The notes below the pieces were generated by a model that was not told where the DNA came from, made no database searches, and worked only from the letters and a program-made list of their open reading frames with translations. A program made the position numbers and the translations under genes. This document shows positions 27,331 to 35,481 of a stretch of DNA of 64,000 nt, in pieces (position 1 is the stretch's first letter; the number at the start of each line of letters is the position of its first letter). Origin of the DNA: Aminipila terrae (GTDB lineage Bacteria; Bacillota; Clostridia; Peptostreptococcales; Anaerovoracaceae); NCBI RefSeq assembly GCF_010120715.1, contig NZ_CP047591.1:1302001-1366000 (forward strand), in the 5' to 3' direction.

Positions 27331-28032
27331 GTTCAGACTCTCCCTCCATCACCTTTTCTCCTTTTCTTAACCATATTGCCTTATTACATAGCTTTTTTAC
27401 CTGGCCAATAGAATGTGAAACAAAAAGCATTGTAGTACCTCCACTTCTTAGTTCCTCCATTTTTTCCCCACATTTTTTTTGAAATGCTGCATCTCCAACT
27501 CCCAAGACTTCGTCCACTATGAGGATTTCTGGTTTTACAAGTGTTGCAATAGAAAACCCCAGTCTGGCGCCCATTCCTGATGAAAATTTTTAATAGGAAC
27601 ATCAATAAATTTTTCTAATTCTGAAAATTCTACTATTTCTTCATATTTTTGCTGCATAAAATTCTTTGAGTATCCCATTACGGCACCATTTAGAAAAATA
27701 TTCTCCCTTGCTGTCAATTCAGGATCAAAGCCTGCTCCCAGTTCTATTAATGGTGCTATTGTCCCATTCACTTCAATCTTACCACACGTAGGCGAGTAAA
27801 TACCACTTATACACTTTAAAAGTGTAGACTTACCTGAGCCATTGGCTCCTAATATTCCCAAGGATTCACCCTTTTTTACATTTAAAGAAACATCATTTAT
27901 TGCATAGAACTCATTATAATTTAATTTCCCTTTTATCCTCTTCACCAAATATTCTTTGAAACTATCTGTTTTCTCAGATGCCAGATTAAATTTCATCGAA
28001 ACATTTTTGATACTAACAATTGTATTTTCCAT
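27278..28032 (-). pseudogene. Wzt-like ABC transporter ATPase with a single frameshift
   Basis: Two frames join into a 251-residue ATPase. The first part has the Walker A motif GILGANGSGKSTLLK near residue 58 and the Q-loop region LIELGAGFDPELTARENIFL, typical of Wzt/TagH exporters. It ends wrongly after IKNF. The second frame has MGARLGFSIATLV, Walker B ILIVDEVLGVGDAAFQKK and the switch His in LFVSHSIGQV. The break is a four-base run at 27583-27586; a fifth T on the coding strand restores IKNFSSGMGARLGF. No C-terminal glycan-binding domain follows. If the frameshift is real, export through the partner permease (28049-28819) would fail. Confidence 0.85.
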
Positions 28033-28048
28033 TATTTGCTCCCGTATT

Positions 28049-28819
28049 TTATATATATAATAAAAAGTCTTTTTCTCCTTTTTTAAACGTATACATTCCT
28101 ATTCCCATAGCTAATATTGCAAATGCCATGCATACTACATTGTCACGCAAAGATGGGATGTTTCCATACAATACAACATCCCTAAAATAATTAGCTATAT
28201 GATACATCGGATTAAATTTTATAAAAAATTGTACCTGTTCTGGAACCGCATTTATCGGATAAAAGATAGGGGTAAAATACATCAATATCTGAGTAAATAT
28301 TGAATATAAATAAAACATATCCTTGAAATATGTCCCTAGGACAGACATAAACAATCCAACTCCTAAACAAATAAAAAACAAGTATATTATTGGTATAGGA
28401 AATAACAGTATCGTCCAATATATTTTAGTATGAGTTGCTATGATTACTATTAATATTGCAACTAAAGCTAATAATAAATTGACAAAACTAGATAAAACTT
28501 TAGACAATGGTATAATCAGTTTTGGTAAGCTAACCTTATTTATTAATCCCGCACTTTGCGTTATAGACTGCATAGCCATCCCTGTTGATTCGGCAAAAAA
28601 ATTAAACGGAATCTGCCCACATAGCAGATAGATAGGGAAATTATCTATATCAAATCTAAATATATATGAAAAAATTATCGAAACAACAATCATCATTAAT
28701 AATGGATTTAACAGACTCCAAAGATATCCCAGATAAGACCTCTTATACTTTACATTTAAGTCCCTGGCAACCAGCTGTTGCAAAAGCCACCTATATTTAT
28801 AAACTACCTTAAAAAGCAT
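28049..28819 (-). CDS. ABC-2 type polysaccharide export permease, Wzm-like
   Basis: The protein has 256 residues with six membrane helices. RDLNVKYKRSYLGYLWSLLNP (residues about 19-39) is the hallmark of the Wzm/TagG/KpsM permeases. FNPMYHIANYFRDVVLYG near 203-220 is also typical. With the ATPase next to it (spacing 16 bases) it would export undecaprenyl-linked glycan. AGGAGG stands before the ATG. It is the first gene of its transcription unit, behind a leader with a promoter and a terminator-like hairpin. Confidence 0.9.
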   Translation of the reverse strand: MLFKVVYKYRWLLQQLVARDLNVKYKRSYLGYLWSLLNPLLMMIVVSIIFSYIFRFDIDNFPIYLLCGQIPFNFFAESTGMAMQSITQSAGLINKVSLPKLIIPLSKVLSSFVNLLLALVAILIVIIATHTKIYWTILLFPIPIIYLFFICLGVGLFMSVLGTYFKDMFYLYSIFTQILMYFTPIFYPINAVPEQVQFFIKFNPMYHIANYFRDVVLYGNIPSLRDNVVCMAFAILAMGIGMYTFKKGEKDFLLYI

Positions 28820-28862
28820 TTATCCCTCCTACAATTCCATCTATTGAACTTTATCCAATTAT

Positions 28863-28899
28863 AAAAAATGCCTCTTAGCCCATATTGGACAAAGAGGTC
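28863..28899 (-). terminator. Intrinsic terminator or attenuator in the leader of the ABC exporter operon
   Basis: On the minus strand CCTCTT-T-GTCC and GGGC-T-AAGAGG pair with one T-T mismatch around a loop AATAT, followed by CATTTTTT. It lies 44 bases before the permease start and about 85 bases downstream of a promoter, so it could attenuate the operon or end the rmlB unit. Confidence 0.7.
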
Positions 28900-28979
28900 A
28901 ACAAGATGCATTTATTAATGTAATAACATCCTCTACTACAATTTTAATAGAATTCTTTATTTTTAGTAATATTTCACTC

Positions 28980-29069
28980 AATATCCAACAAATTTTAACA
29001 TGTTTTATGTTTTTTGTAAAGCGTCTATCCCCTGTAAATATGTATATATTTTCACTTAAATTGGATATT
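28980..29069. repeat. Inverted repeat bracketing a promoter
   Basis: AATATCCAA (28980-28988) and TTGGATATT (29061-29069) are perfect 9-bp complements 72 bases apart, on either side of the promoter at 28992-29020. Confidence 0.45.
28992..29020 (-). promoter_or_regulatory. Sigma-A promoter for the ABC exporter and glycosyltransferase operon
   Basis: On the minus strand TTTACA (29015-29020), 17 bases, TAAAAT (28992-28997). Predicted start of transcription is near 28985, giving a leader of about 165 bases before the permease ATG. Confidence 0.55.
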
Positions 29070-29071
29070 TG

Positions 29072-29269
29072 TCAGCCCTTTCTCATGCGCTCCATGGTAT
29101 TAACGTTTTTTTCTATTATTGTTCTGCCCGTTGGAAACATCTTACCCTCTACTTTATCTTGCTCCACACAATCTTAATTCTGTATATCCTTACTAAAATC
29201 ACCATTGTTTCCAATACCAAACATTTTCCAGACCTGTGAATGAAGGTTTCCAATTACACTACTTCCCAG
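29072..29269 (-). pseudogene. Decayed small gene related to 30465-30632
   Basis: The frame begins with a CTG (29267-29269) six bases behind GGAGG and reads GSSVIGNLHSQVWKMFGIGN. This matches the start of the small gene at 30465-30632 (MGTSVLGNPDSQVWKMLGL) at most positions. A TAA at 29174-29176 ends it after 31 codons, but the same frame stays open for 32 more codons to a TGA at 29072. The CTG in place of ATG and the internal stop suggest a copy in decay; a 31-residue product started at CTG is still possible. Like its relative, it directly follows a nucleotide-sugar enzyme gene (rmlB) and precedes a terminator. Confidence 0.5.
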
Positions 29270-29306
29270 GTTGAACCTCCGCCCTTATTACTTAAGATAA
29301 TGCACT

Positions 29307-30326
29307 TTATTTCTCACCATACATCTTTTTATAGTAGTCCTTATACTCACCACTTAAGATGTTTTCCCACCATTTTTTATTATTTTGGTACCACTTAATG
29401 GTTTTCTTTATTCCTTCATCGAAGGTTGTAGTAGGCAGCCATCCAAGCTCATTTCGTATTTTTGTCGGATCAATAGCATAACGTAAATCATGACCAGCTC
29501 TGTCTTTTACATAAGTAATTAAATCTTCACTGGCACCAAGTTCTTTGATGATAGTCTTTACCACTTGAAGGTTTGTCCTTTCATTATGTCCTCCTATGTT
29601 ATAAATTTCACCAATCGTTCCATCTTGAATAATCATGTCAATAGCTCTGCAATGATCTTCCACGTAGAGCCAGTCTCTCACATTTTGCCCTTTTCCATAG
29701 ACGGGAAGTGATTTACCATTCAATGCGTTTGCTATCATAAGCGGAATCAATTTCTCTGGGAAATGATACGGTCCATAATTATTTGAACATCTTGAAATGG
29801 TTATTGGTAGTTTGTAAGTTCTATAGTACGCCTGCACTAAAAGATCTGCACTAGCCTTAGACGCACTATATGGGCTTGATGTATGGATTGGTGTTTCTTC
29901 TGTGAAGAAAAGATCTGTCCTGTCAAGAGGCAAATCTCCATATACTTCATCCGTTGATACTTGATGATATCGCTTGATTCCATATTTTCTGCAAGCATCA
30001 AGCATTATCTGGGTGCCCATTATATTAGTTCTTAAAAATATTTCAGGATCTTCTATCGACCTGTCTACATGGCTTTCTGCGGCAAAATTTACTACAATGT
30101 CAGGTTTCTCTTCATCAAAGATCTTATATATGGCAGTTCTATCCGCAATATCAGCTTTTATAAATGTAAAATTTGGACTATCCTTAACTGGAGCAAGTGT
30201 CTCCATATTTCCTGCATAAGTAAGTGCATCTACGCAAAGAATTTTATATCCTTTATGTTTATTCATCATATAGTGCACAAAATTGCCGCCTATAAATCCA
30301 GCTCCTCCGGTTATTAGTATCTTCAT
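29307..30326 (-). CDS. rmlB: dTDP-glucose 4,6-dehydratase
   Basis: The protein has 339 residues from the second of two adjacent ATGs, which has the better distance from AGGAG. GGAGFIGGN (residues 7-15) binds NAD. TDEVYGD (125-131) holds the catalytic Asp-Glu pair, and YSASK gives Tyr153 and Lys157. It converts dTDP-glucose (from RmlA) to dTDP-4-keto-6-deoxyglucose. With no RmlC/RmlD in the window, the likely users are FdtA/FdtB. The gene lies between a terminator (30382-30399) and the decayed small gene, so it is a short unit of its own or is read from the ADP-heptose operon by readthrough. Confidence 0.95.
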   Translation of the reverse strand: MKILITGGAGFIGGNFVHYMMNKHKGYKILCVDALTYAGNMETLAPVKDSPNFTFIKADIADRTAIYKIFDEEKPDIVVNFAAESHVDRSIEDPEIFLRTNIMGTQIMLDACRKYGIKRYHQVSTDEVYGDLPLDRTDLFFTEETPIHTSSPYSASKASADLLVQAYYRTYKLPITISRCSNNYGPYHFPEKLIPLMIANALNGKSLPVYGKGQNVRDWLYVEDHCRAIDMIIQDGTIGEIYNIGGHNERTNLQVVKTIIKELGASEDLITYVKDRAGHDLRYAIDPTKIRNELGWLPTTTFDEGIKKTIKWYQNNKKWWENILSGEYKDYYKKMYGEK

Positions 30327-30381
30327 CATAAAACTCCTGCTTAAAACTATTTTTTAGTTTCTTTAATTTATTTTTGTAAAT

Positions 30382-30399
30382 AAAAAACTACTTAGTAGT
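30382..30399 (-). terminator. Short intrinsic terminator after the heptose operon
   Basis: ACTAC-TTA-GTAGT (30387-30399 on the plus strand) forms a 5-bp stem with a T-run on the minus strand (30382-30387). It lies 66 bases past the stop of the small gene at 30465. Confidence 0.5.
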
Positions 30400-30464
30400 G
30401 TATCATAAATTCTTCGTTTAATCGACTAATAATTACATTTTTCTTATTCTGCTTATCTGTGAAT

Positions 30465-30632
30465 TTAATCCCTTTTTAACCGCTCTTTTTCTGTATTGAT
30501 TCCATTTTCCTCCAGATTATTTTTCTCTGTCTTGCCGTTTGTATTCTTGATTTTGTCCGTTGTATCTTCCTCATCCAACCCAAGCATTTTCCATACTTGA
30601 GAATCAGGATTTCCAAGTACACTTGTTCCCAT
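30465..30632 (-). CDS. Small conserved-looking protein of unknown function, 55 residues
   Basis: The ATG at 30632 follows AAGGGG with an 8-base spacing and lies 32 bases past the hldD stop, so it is probably the last gene of the gmhA-hldE-hldD operon. The N-terminus MGTSVLGNPDSQVWKMLGL is hydrophobic to neutral. The rest (about residues 20-55) is very charged, Glu/Lys/Asn-rich and probably disordered. The first 19 residues recur behind rmlB at 29072-29269, while the tails are free to differ, which is how selected coding sequence behaves. I know no family with this motif. There is no signal peptide. Confidence 0.6.
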   Translation of the reverse strand: MGTSVLGNPDSQVWKMLGLDEEDTTDKIKNTNGKTEKNNLEENGINTEKERLKRD

Positions 30633-30664
30633 AATTCTTTTCCCCTTAAAGTATGCATTTATAA

Positions 30665-31633
30665 TTAATAAATTTTGTAATCTTCTTGTAAAAAGTTCTG
30701 TACATAATCTCTAATTCCATTTTCAAGAGAATAAAATGGTTTATTATAGCCTGCGGCCCTTAGTTTGTCCATTTTAGCTTCTGTAAAATATTGATATTTA
30801 GCTCTCAGCACTTCCGGCATATCAATAAATTCAATTTTTTTATCTTTTCCCATAGCCTGAAAAGTAGCTGTAACCAAATCATAGAAAGTCCTTGCCTGAC
30901 CTGTTCCCAGGTTAAAAAGCCCACTAACCTTTTCATTATTCATCATGAAACTTACCACGTTACAAATATCCTTTACATAAATAAAATCTCTGGTTTGCTC
31001 ACCATCTTTATATTTTGAATTGTAGGATTTAAATAATCCCATTTCTCCATTCTCATTAATTTTATTAAAGGCATGAAAAACAACACTAGCCATGCTGTTC
31101 TTACAATACTCATTTGGCCCATATACATTAAAAAATTTTAAACCAACATATTGCTTTGGTGTGTTCATCTGCTTCTCTGCCCATAAATCAAATAGTTGCT
31201 TTGAATATCCATATCCATTTAGTGGCATTAAGCTTTTTATATCCATGTGGTCATCAAACCCCATACTTCCATCCCCGTAAGTAGCAGCACTGCTTGCATA
31301 GATAAAACTAATTTGCTCTTTTGTGGCAAAATTCCATAAGGCTTTTGTAAAATTGAGATTATTATTATATAAATAATCAAAATTTTTCTCTGTTGTTGAC
31401 GAACAAGCCCCCATATGAATAATATGAGTTATTTTCCCAGAGAATTGTTCCAGCATATCTAGAAATAAATCCTTATGTATATACTCACAATACTTTTTAT
31501 TCCTTAAATTTATCCATTTTTCAGTATTCCCAATATTGTCAACAACGTATATTTCTTCAATACCATTATTGTTTAATTCTCTTATTACGCAGCTTCCTAT
31601 AAATCCTGCCCCTCCAGTTACAACTATCGCCAT
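30665..31633 (-). CDS. hldD: ADP-L-glycero-D-manno-heptose 6-epimerase
   Basis: The protein has 322 residues from the ATG at 31633, seven bases behind AGGAG; an ATG six bases earlier is too close. VVTGGAGFIGS binds NADP. HMGACSSTTEKNFDYL (near 73-88) is the HldD signature, and Tyr141/Lys145 lie in NGYGYSK. KFFNVYGPNEY and DGEQTRDFIYVKDI also fit. It makes ADP-L-glycero-beta-D-manno-heptose from the D-glycero form, the last step of the pathway begun by GmhA and HldE just upstream. This enzyme is rare in Gram-positive bacteria. Confidence 0.93.
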   Translation of the reverse strand: MAIVVTGGAGFIGSCVIRELNNNGIEEIYVVDNIGNTEKWINLRNKKYCEYIHKDLFLDMLEQFSGKITHIIHMGACSSTTEKNFDYLYNNNLNFTKALWNFATKEQISFIYASSAATYGDGSMGFDDHMDIKSLMPLNGYGYSKQLFDLWAEKQMNTPKQYVGLKFFNVYGPNEYCKNSMASVVFHAFNKINENGEMGLFKSYNSKYKDGEQTRDFIYVKDICNVVSFMMNNEKVSGLFNLGTGQARTFYDLVTATFQAMGKDKKIEFIDMPEVLRAKYQYFTEAKMDKLRAAGYNKPFYSLENGIRDYVQNFLQEDYKIY

Positions 31634-31645
31634 AATCATTCTCCT

Positions 31646-33097
31646 TTAACATATTTCATATGTCTTGCATATTCTCTCTATAATATTTGTAGTAGACAGA
31701 CCTTGTTCTAAATCAATAAATTGTACTATACCTCCATATGATTGAACAAAGTTTTGGCCTGCTACATTTTTCCCTTCCCAATCTTTCCCCTTCACCAATA
31801 TATCTGGTTTAATGGTTTCTATCAAATTTTCAGGTGTATCTTCTTTAAATATTACTACATAATCAACTAACGATATAGAACTAACTAGTTTAGCCCTGTA
31901 TCGTTCTTCAACAATAGGACGTTTCTCACCTTTAATTCTCTTAATAGACGCATCTCCATTTAATCCCACAATAAGGATATCTCCAAACTCCTTTGCTTGC
32001 TCGAATGAAGAAACATGACCGGCATGGACTAGGTCAAAACATCCATTAGTAAATACAATTTTTTTGCCTTGTTCTTTTAAATATTCTGTTAATAGTCCGA
32101 TTTTTTCAGCAGAAATTACCTTTTCACCTGAATCAACCAACTGACTTCCTAAAACTTCATTTAAGGTTGCTGTTGCTGCTCCAAACTTAGAGATAACTAT
32201 AGACGCAGCACAGTTGGCCAGCTTACAGCATTCTGATAATTCCATGCCTACTGCCATTCCTAATGCAATGACAGATACTACGGTGTCTCCAGCACCAGTC
32301 ACATCAATAACTTCTTTAGCCATTGCAGGGAAATCCAGCTTTCTTTCTTCATTTATTAAAGACATGCCTTTTTCAGATCTTGTTACTAACAAATAATTAA
32401 ACTTTTGTTCTTTACAGATATTTTGTCCGCATTTATTAACCAGTTCTTCATTATCATTCTGTATTACTTGATTAGATGCAGCACTTAATTCTGATAAATT
32501 GGGGGTACATATGGTGGCTCCCCTGTATTTGGTATAATCCGCTCCTTTAGGGTCTATTACTATAGGAAGATTAAGGCTCTTGGCTTTTGTAATTATTATT
32601 TGACACAATTCTTCAGAAGCTGAACCCTTTCCATAATCAGAAATAATAATCACATCAACGCCTTCAAAAACTTCCTCCAGTTTTTTTTGAATGAAATAAA
32701 TATATTGAATAGAAGTATCTTTAAGTTGCTCTTGATCATATCTAAGAAATTGCTGATTTTTGGATACTACTCTTGTTTTTAATATAGTACTATAGCCCTC
32801 TATCTGTCCCAAATACAAAACATCTGCATTGATTGATTCCAGTTCACTAATTAATATTTTGCTTAAATCATCTCTTCCTGTACAGCCTAGCACTCTGGAT
32901 TTTGCTCCTAATGCGAATAGATTATTTACAACATTACCTGCTCCACCAAGGCGCACCTCTTTTTTCTTAACTTCAACTACAGGGACAGGCGCTTCCGGTG
33001 AAATTCTTTTTACATCACCCATAATATATTCATCTAACATATAATCCCCTAGCACTAAAGCTAAAACTTCTTTTGATTTTTTTACTAATTGCATCAT
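31646..33097 (-). CDS. hldE: Bifunctional heptose-7-phosphate kinase / heptose-1-phosphate adenylyltransferase
   Basis: The protein has 483 residues, the full fused length. The N-terminal PfkB-type kinase (about 1-320) shows VRLGGAGNVVNNL and DVTGAGDTVVS. The C-terminal nucleotidyltransferase (about 345-483) shows FTNGCFDLVHAGHVS with the HxGH motif, GDASIKRIKG and KGKDWEGKNVAGQ. It phosphorylates D-glycero-D-manno-heptose 7-phosphate at C1 and later joins AMP to the 1-phosphate. The phosphatase needed between these steps (GmhB) is at 50660-51157. It lies 13 bases after gmhA and 12 before hldD. Confidence 0.95.
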   Translation of the reverse strand: MMQLVKKSKEVLALVLGDYMLDEYIMGDVKRISPEAPVPVVEVKKKEVRLGGAGNVVNNLFALGAKSRVLGCTGRDDLSKILISELESINADVLYLGQIEGYSTILKTRVVSKNQQFLRYDQEQLKDTSIQYIYFIQKKLEEVFEGVDVIIISDYGKGSASEELCQIIITKAKSLNLPIVIDPKGADYTKYRGATICTPNLSELSAASNQVIQNDNEELVNKCGQNICKEQKFNYLLVTRSEKGMSLINEERKLDFPAMAKEVIDVTGAGDTVVSVIALGMAVGMELSECCKLANCAASIVISKFGAATATLNEVLGSQLVDSGEKVISAEKIGLLTEYLKEQGKKIVFTNGCFDLVHAGHVSSFEQAKEFGDILIVGLNGDASIKRIKGEKRPIVEERYRAKLVSSISLVDYVVIFKEDTPENLIETIKPDILVKGKDWEGKNVAGQNFVQSYGGIVQFIDLEQGLSTTNIIERICKTYEIC

Positions 33098-33110
33098 TTA
33101 TATTACCCCT

Positions 33111-33770
33111 TTATTTTTCTTCAAAAAAATACGCTTCAGTCATAGCACAAAGAGCATGATATATAGGTAAATGTAATTCTTGTATTTTAAATGTTTCTTC
33201 TTCGGGAACTAAAATGATTTTGCTGCATAAATCTTTCATTTCCCCTCCACTTTTACCGGATAAGCCTAAAGTTTTCATTCCCTTGGCATTTGCAACCATA
33301 ATAGCATTTAGTATATTCTCTGAATTTCCCGATGTACTTATTCCCCATAATAAATCTTTTTGCTCCCCTAATCCATATGTTAACTGAGCAAAACTCATTA
33401 GTGGATCTACATCATTGCAATATGCAGTAGAAATGGCATTCATTGATACCAACGATATGGTTGGTAAGCATCCTTCAAGTTTACTAGCTATATTCTTGCC
33501 TTTTTCGCCATAACAGTTTTCCAATTTACTGGCATGGTCATTAGCTATTTTTCTGTTAAACAGGAACGACTTCATCATTTCACCAACTATGTGTTCAGAA
33601 TCTGCAGCACTGCCACCGTTTCCAGCTACTAAAACTTTGCCTCCCGTTTTATAGGTATAAGTAATTAATTCATATGCAGACCATATCTCCTGTTTGCAGC
33701 ACTCCAAGCTTGAATATCTATTGAGAAGTTCATTAAAAATATCCAGTTGTGTTCTTTTTTTGTTTTTCAT
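33111..33770 (-). CDS. gmhA: Sedoheptulose-7-phosphate isomerase
   Basis: The protein has 219 residues, a little longer than the usual 190-200 because of an inserted stretch near 75-100. The SIS fold is clear: VLVAGNGGSAADSEHIVGEM (about 46-65), then FNRK, SLVSMNAISTAYCND and LWGISTSGNSENIL. The late block ELHLPIYHALCAMTE contains the conserved His-Glu region. It converts sedoheptulose 7-phosphate to D-glycero-D-manno-heptose 7-phosphate, the entry to the ADP-heptose pathway completed by hldE and hldD. It lies 64 bases downstream of the GT4 gene, in the same unit. Confidence 0.93.
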   Translation of the reverse strand: MKNKKRTQLDIFNELLNRYSSLECCKQEIWSAYELITYTYKTGGKVLVAGNGGSAADSEHIVGEMMKSFLFNRKIANDHASKLENCYGEKGKNIASKLEGCLPTISLVSMNAISTAYCNDVDPLMSFAQLTYGLGEQKDLLWGISTSGNSENILNAIMVANAKGMKTLGLSGKSGGEMKDLCSKIILVPEEETFKIQELHLPIYHALCAMTEAYFFEEK

Positions 33771-33833
33771 TTTTTCTAAATACCTTTTGCACCTTTGTAA
33801 AACTTTTATATAATAAATTTTTAAAATTGTATA

Positions 33834-35117
33834 TTAAATTTCATTTTCAATTTTATAGATGTTAATAATATTTTCTATTACATCATCAAGTTTATATTGC
33901 TGTACTTTATTAATATTGTTTTCTGACATATTTACATACTTTTCCTGTACTTGTTTTGGGAATTCTTGAGTGACATTAGTTCCGCCAAAACTCTTACTGG
34001 TCTTTTCACTAAGTAGATGATAAATTATGTCTTTAAATCCATTTATATCATTGAACTGAAATAAATAACCATTTATTCCAGGTTCAATCAAATCCTGATG
34101 ACCTTTCACATTTGTTGCTACTATAGGCAATCCCATAGACATAGCCTCCATAATGTTAAAGGGTAGTCCCTCAATTCTACTGGCCGACACACATATATCC
34201 GATATATAGTAATAATCCTCCAGGTTTTTTACATGTCCCAGAAATAAAATTCTATTTCGATATTCTGAATTCATGCCTTCCGTAGCTTCTGAATTCAGCT
34301 TCAATTGTTCAGACAATCTCTGGCATTCTTCTAACCGTTCTCCTCTGCCTGCCAAGAGTAGCTTAACATTTTGGGGAAGCTTCATCATAGCTTCTATAAG
34401 CATTTTCTGGTTTTTTCTCTTGGAGAACTCCGCTGCATAGATTAAAACGGTATCATTTTCCTCAATCCCAAACTTTAGCCGTTCTGTTCTTCGGATTGCC
34501 TTCATGTCATTTGCCGCCATGACATTTTTATTACCATTATTAATCTTATAGAAGAGAAGAAGCTTCTCTTCAACTTTTTTCTTTGAGAACCGCTCTGTAT
34601 CAATCCCAAATCCGGGGATTTTAAATAATTGATCTTTATATAAATGATTTTTCTCTGCTATCTCATAATCCTGCTGATTCATAACCACTAGTATATCCGT
34701 TGCTGGCCTGGTGAGTTTTTCTGCCCAAAGAAGGATACTTCTCTTAAGTATAGGAGTATTATAATCAAATAAATACCCATGAACTGTATTTATTACTTTA
34801 GGCTTTGTTCCTCTTATAAGCATTACTGCCATTCGTACATAAAAAGCAGCTAAAGTTGTATGTACACTTATGATATCATACCGCTCCTTTTTTATAAGTT
34901 TAATAAGCTGAAGAGTGCATGCTGCATTTCTAGGTGAAAGCATCTTCTTCTCAAAGGGCACAGGTATCTTTGGTATATCTAATGACTCTGTGTTTTCAAA
35001 AGCTCCAGCCGCCGCTACATGTACTTGAAATCCCATTTCATGCAGTTCTCTTATATAGGGTATATGAAAGCTAAGTATGTGGCCATAGCTTGACGCCACA
35101 TAAAGTATTTTTTTCAT
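33834..35117 (-). CDS. GT4 glycosyltransferase
   Basis: The protein has 427 residues. It shows the GT4 two-domain (GT-B) fold: KKILYVASSYGHILSFHIPY at the start, VINTVHGYLFDYNTP near 108-122, VLIYAAEFSKRKNQKMLIEA near 225-245, and ICVSASRIEGLPFNIMEAMS near 310-330 with the conserved E-x7-E. Between the domains there is an insertion of about 25 residues (LFYKINNGNKNVMAANDMKA). It is the first gene of the heptose unit, with a good promoter at 35172-35200, so it may use ADP-heptose or act just before the heptosyl step; this is inference. Confidence 0.88.
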   Translation of the reverse strand: MKKILYVASSYGHILSFHIPYIRELHEMGFQVHVAAAGAFENTESLDIPKIPVPFEKKMLSPRNAACTLQLIKLIKKERYDIISVHTTLAAFYVRMAVMLIRGTKPKVINTVHGYLFDYNTPILKRSILLWAEKLTRPATDILVVMNQQDYEIAEKNHLYKDQLFKIPGFGIDTERFSKKKVEEKLLLFYKINNGNKNVMAANDMKAIRRTERLKFGIEENDTVLIYAAEFSKRKNQKMLIEAMMKLPQNVKLLLAGRGERLEECQRLSEQLKLNSEATEGMNSEYRNRILFLGHVKNLEDYYYISDICVSASRIEGLPFNIMEAMSMGLPIVATNVKGHQDLIEPGINGYLFQFNDINGFKDIIYHLLSEKTSKSFGGTNVTQEFPKQVQEKYVNMSENNINKVQQYKLDDVIENIINIYKIENEI

Positions 35118-35171
35118 TATTCTATTCTTTCTTTTATCTTTCTGTTATTTCATCAAATTAATCTTTTTATT

Positions 35172-35200
35172 ATTATAAGCCATCTACTATGATTTTACAA
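35172..35200 (-). promoter_or_regulatory. Sigma-A promoter for the GT4-gmhA-hldE-hldD unit
   Basis: On the minus strand TTGTAA (35195-35200), 17 bases, TATAAT (35172-35177). Transcription would start about 50 bases before the ATG at 35117. Confidence 0.7.
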
Positions 35201-35313
35201 CAATTTGCAGATTTAAAGGCGTTTTGGGCCCTTTCTATAATTTATTACAAAATTGTCTTCAATTATTAAGAAAGATTTAATATTTACCCCAACATCTTTT
35301 GTTATAATGTATA

Positions 35314-35343
35314 TTGACATATTCGTGTAAAAGGTAGTAGAAT
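35314..35343 (+). promoter_or_regulatory. Sigma-A promoter for the TolC-like gene
   Basis: TTGACA (35314-35319), 18 bases, TAGAAT (35338-35343). It gives a leader of about 130 bases. The 364 bases between 35117 and 35482 otherwise hold the divergent promoter at 35172 and the inverted repeat at 35337-35370. Confidence 0.6.
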
Positions 35344-35370
35344 GAATCCCGACCGATGGGTCAATTCTAC
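35337..35370 (+). repeat. Inverted repeat overlapping the -10 box and transcription start
   Basis: GTAGAAT (35337-35343) pairs with ATTCTAC (35364-35370), and inside it GACC (35351-35354) pairs with GGTC (35359-35362). It could be an operator or a 5' hairpin. Confidence 0.4.
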
Positions 35371-35481
35371 TTAACTATCAACGAACTTAGGCGAATGTAT
35401 TATAGTATTTTTGCCTATTTTGCCTATAAAAATATAGCCAATACATATCAATGGATTTATAAAAGGAGGATTCTTTCAGAG

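Noticed and set aside
27278..28032. Two separate overlapping genes for an ABC ATPase
   Set aside because: Walker A is in one frame and Walker B in the other; one added T gives a single normal ATPase, so this is one broken gene.
30476..30658. A 60-codon frame on the minus strand overlapping the small gene behind hldD
   Set aside because: It lies in another frame than 30465-30632, has no match to the copy behind rmlB, and the latter frame has the better ribosome site and the shared motif.
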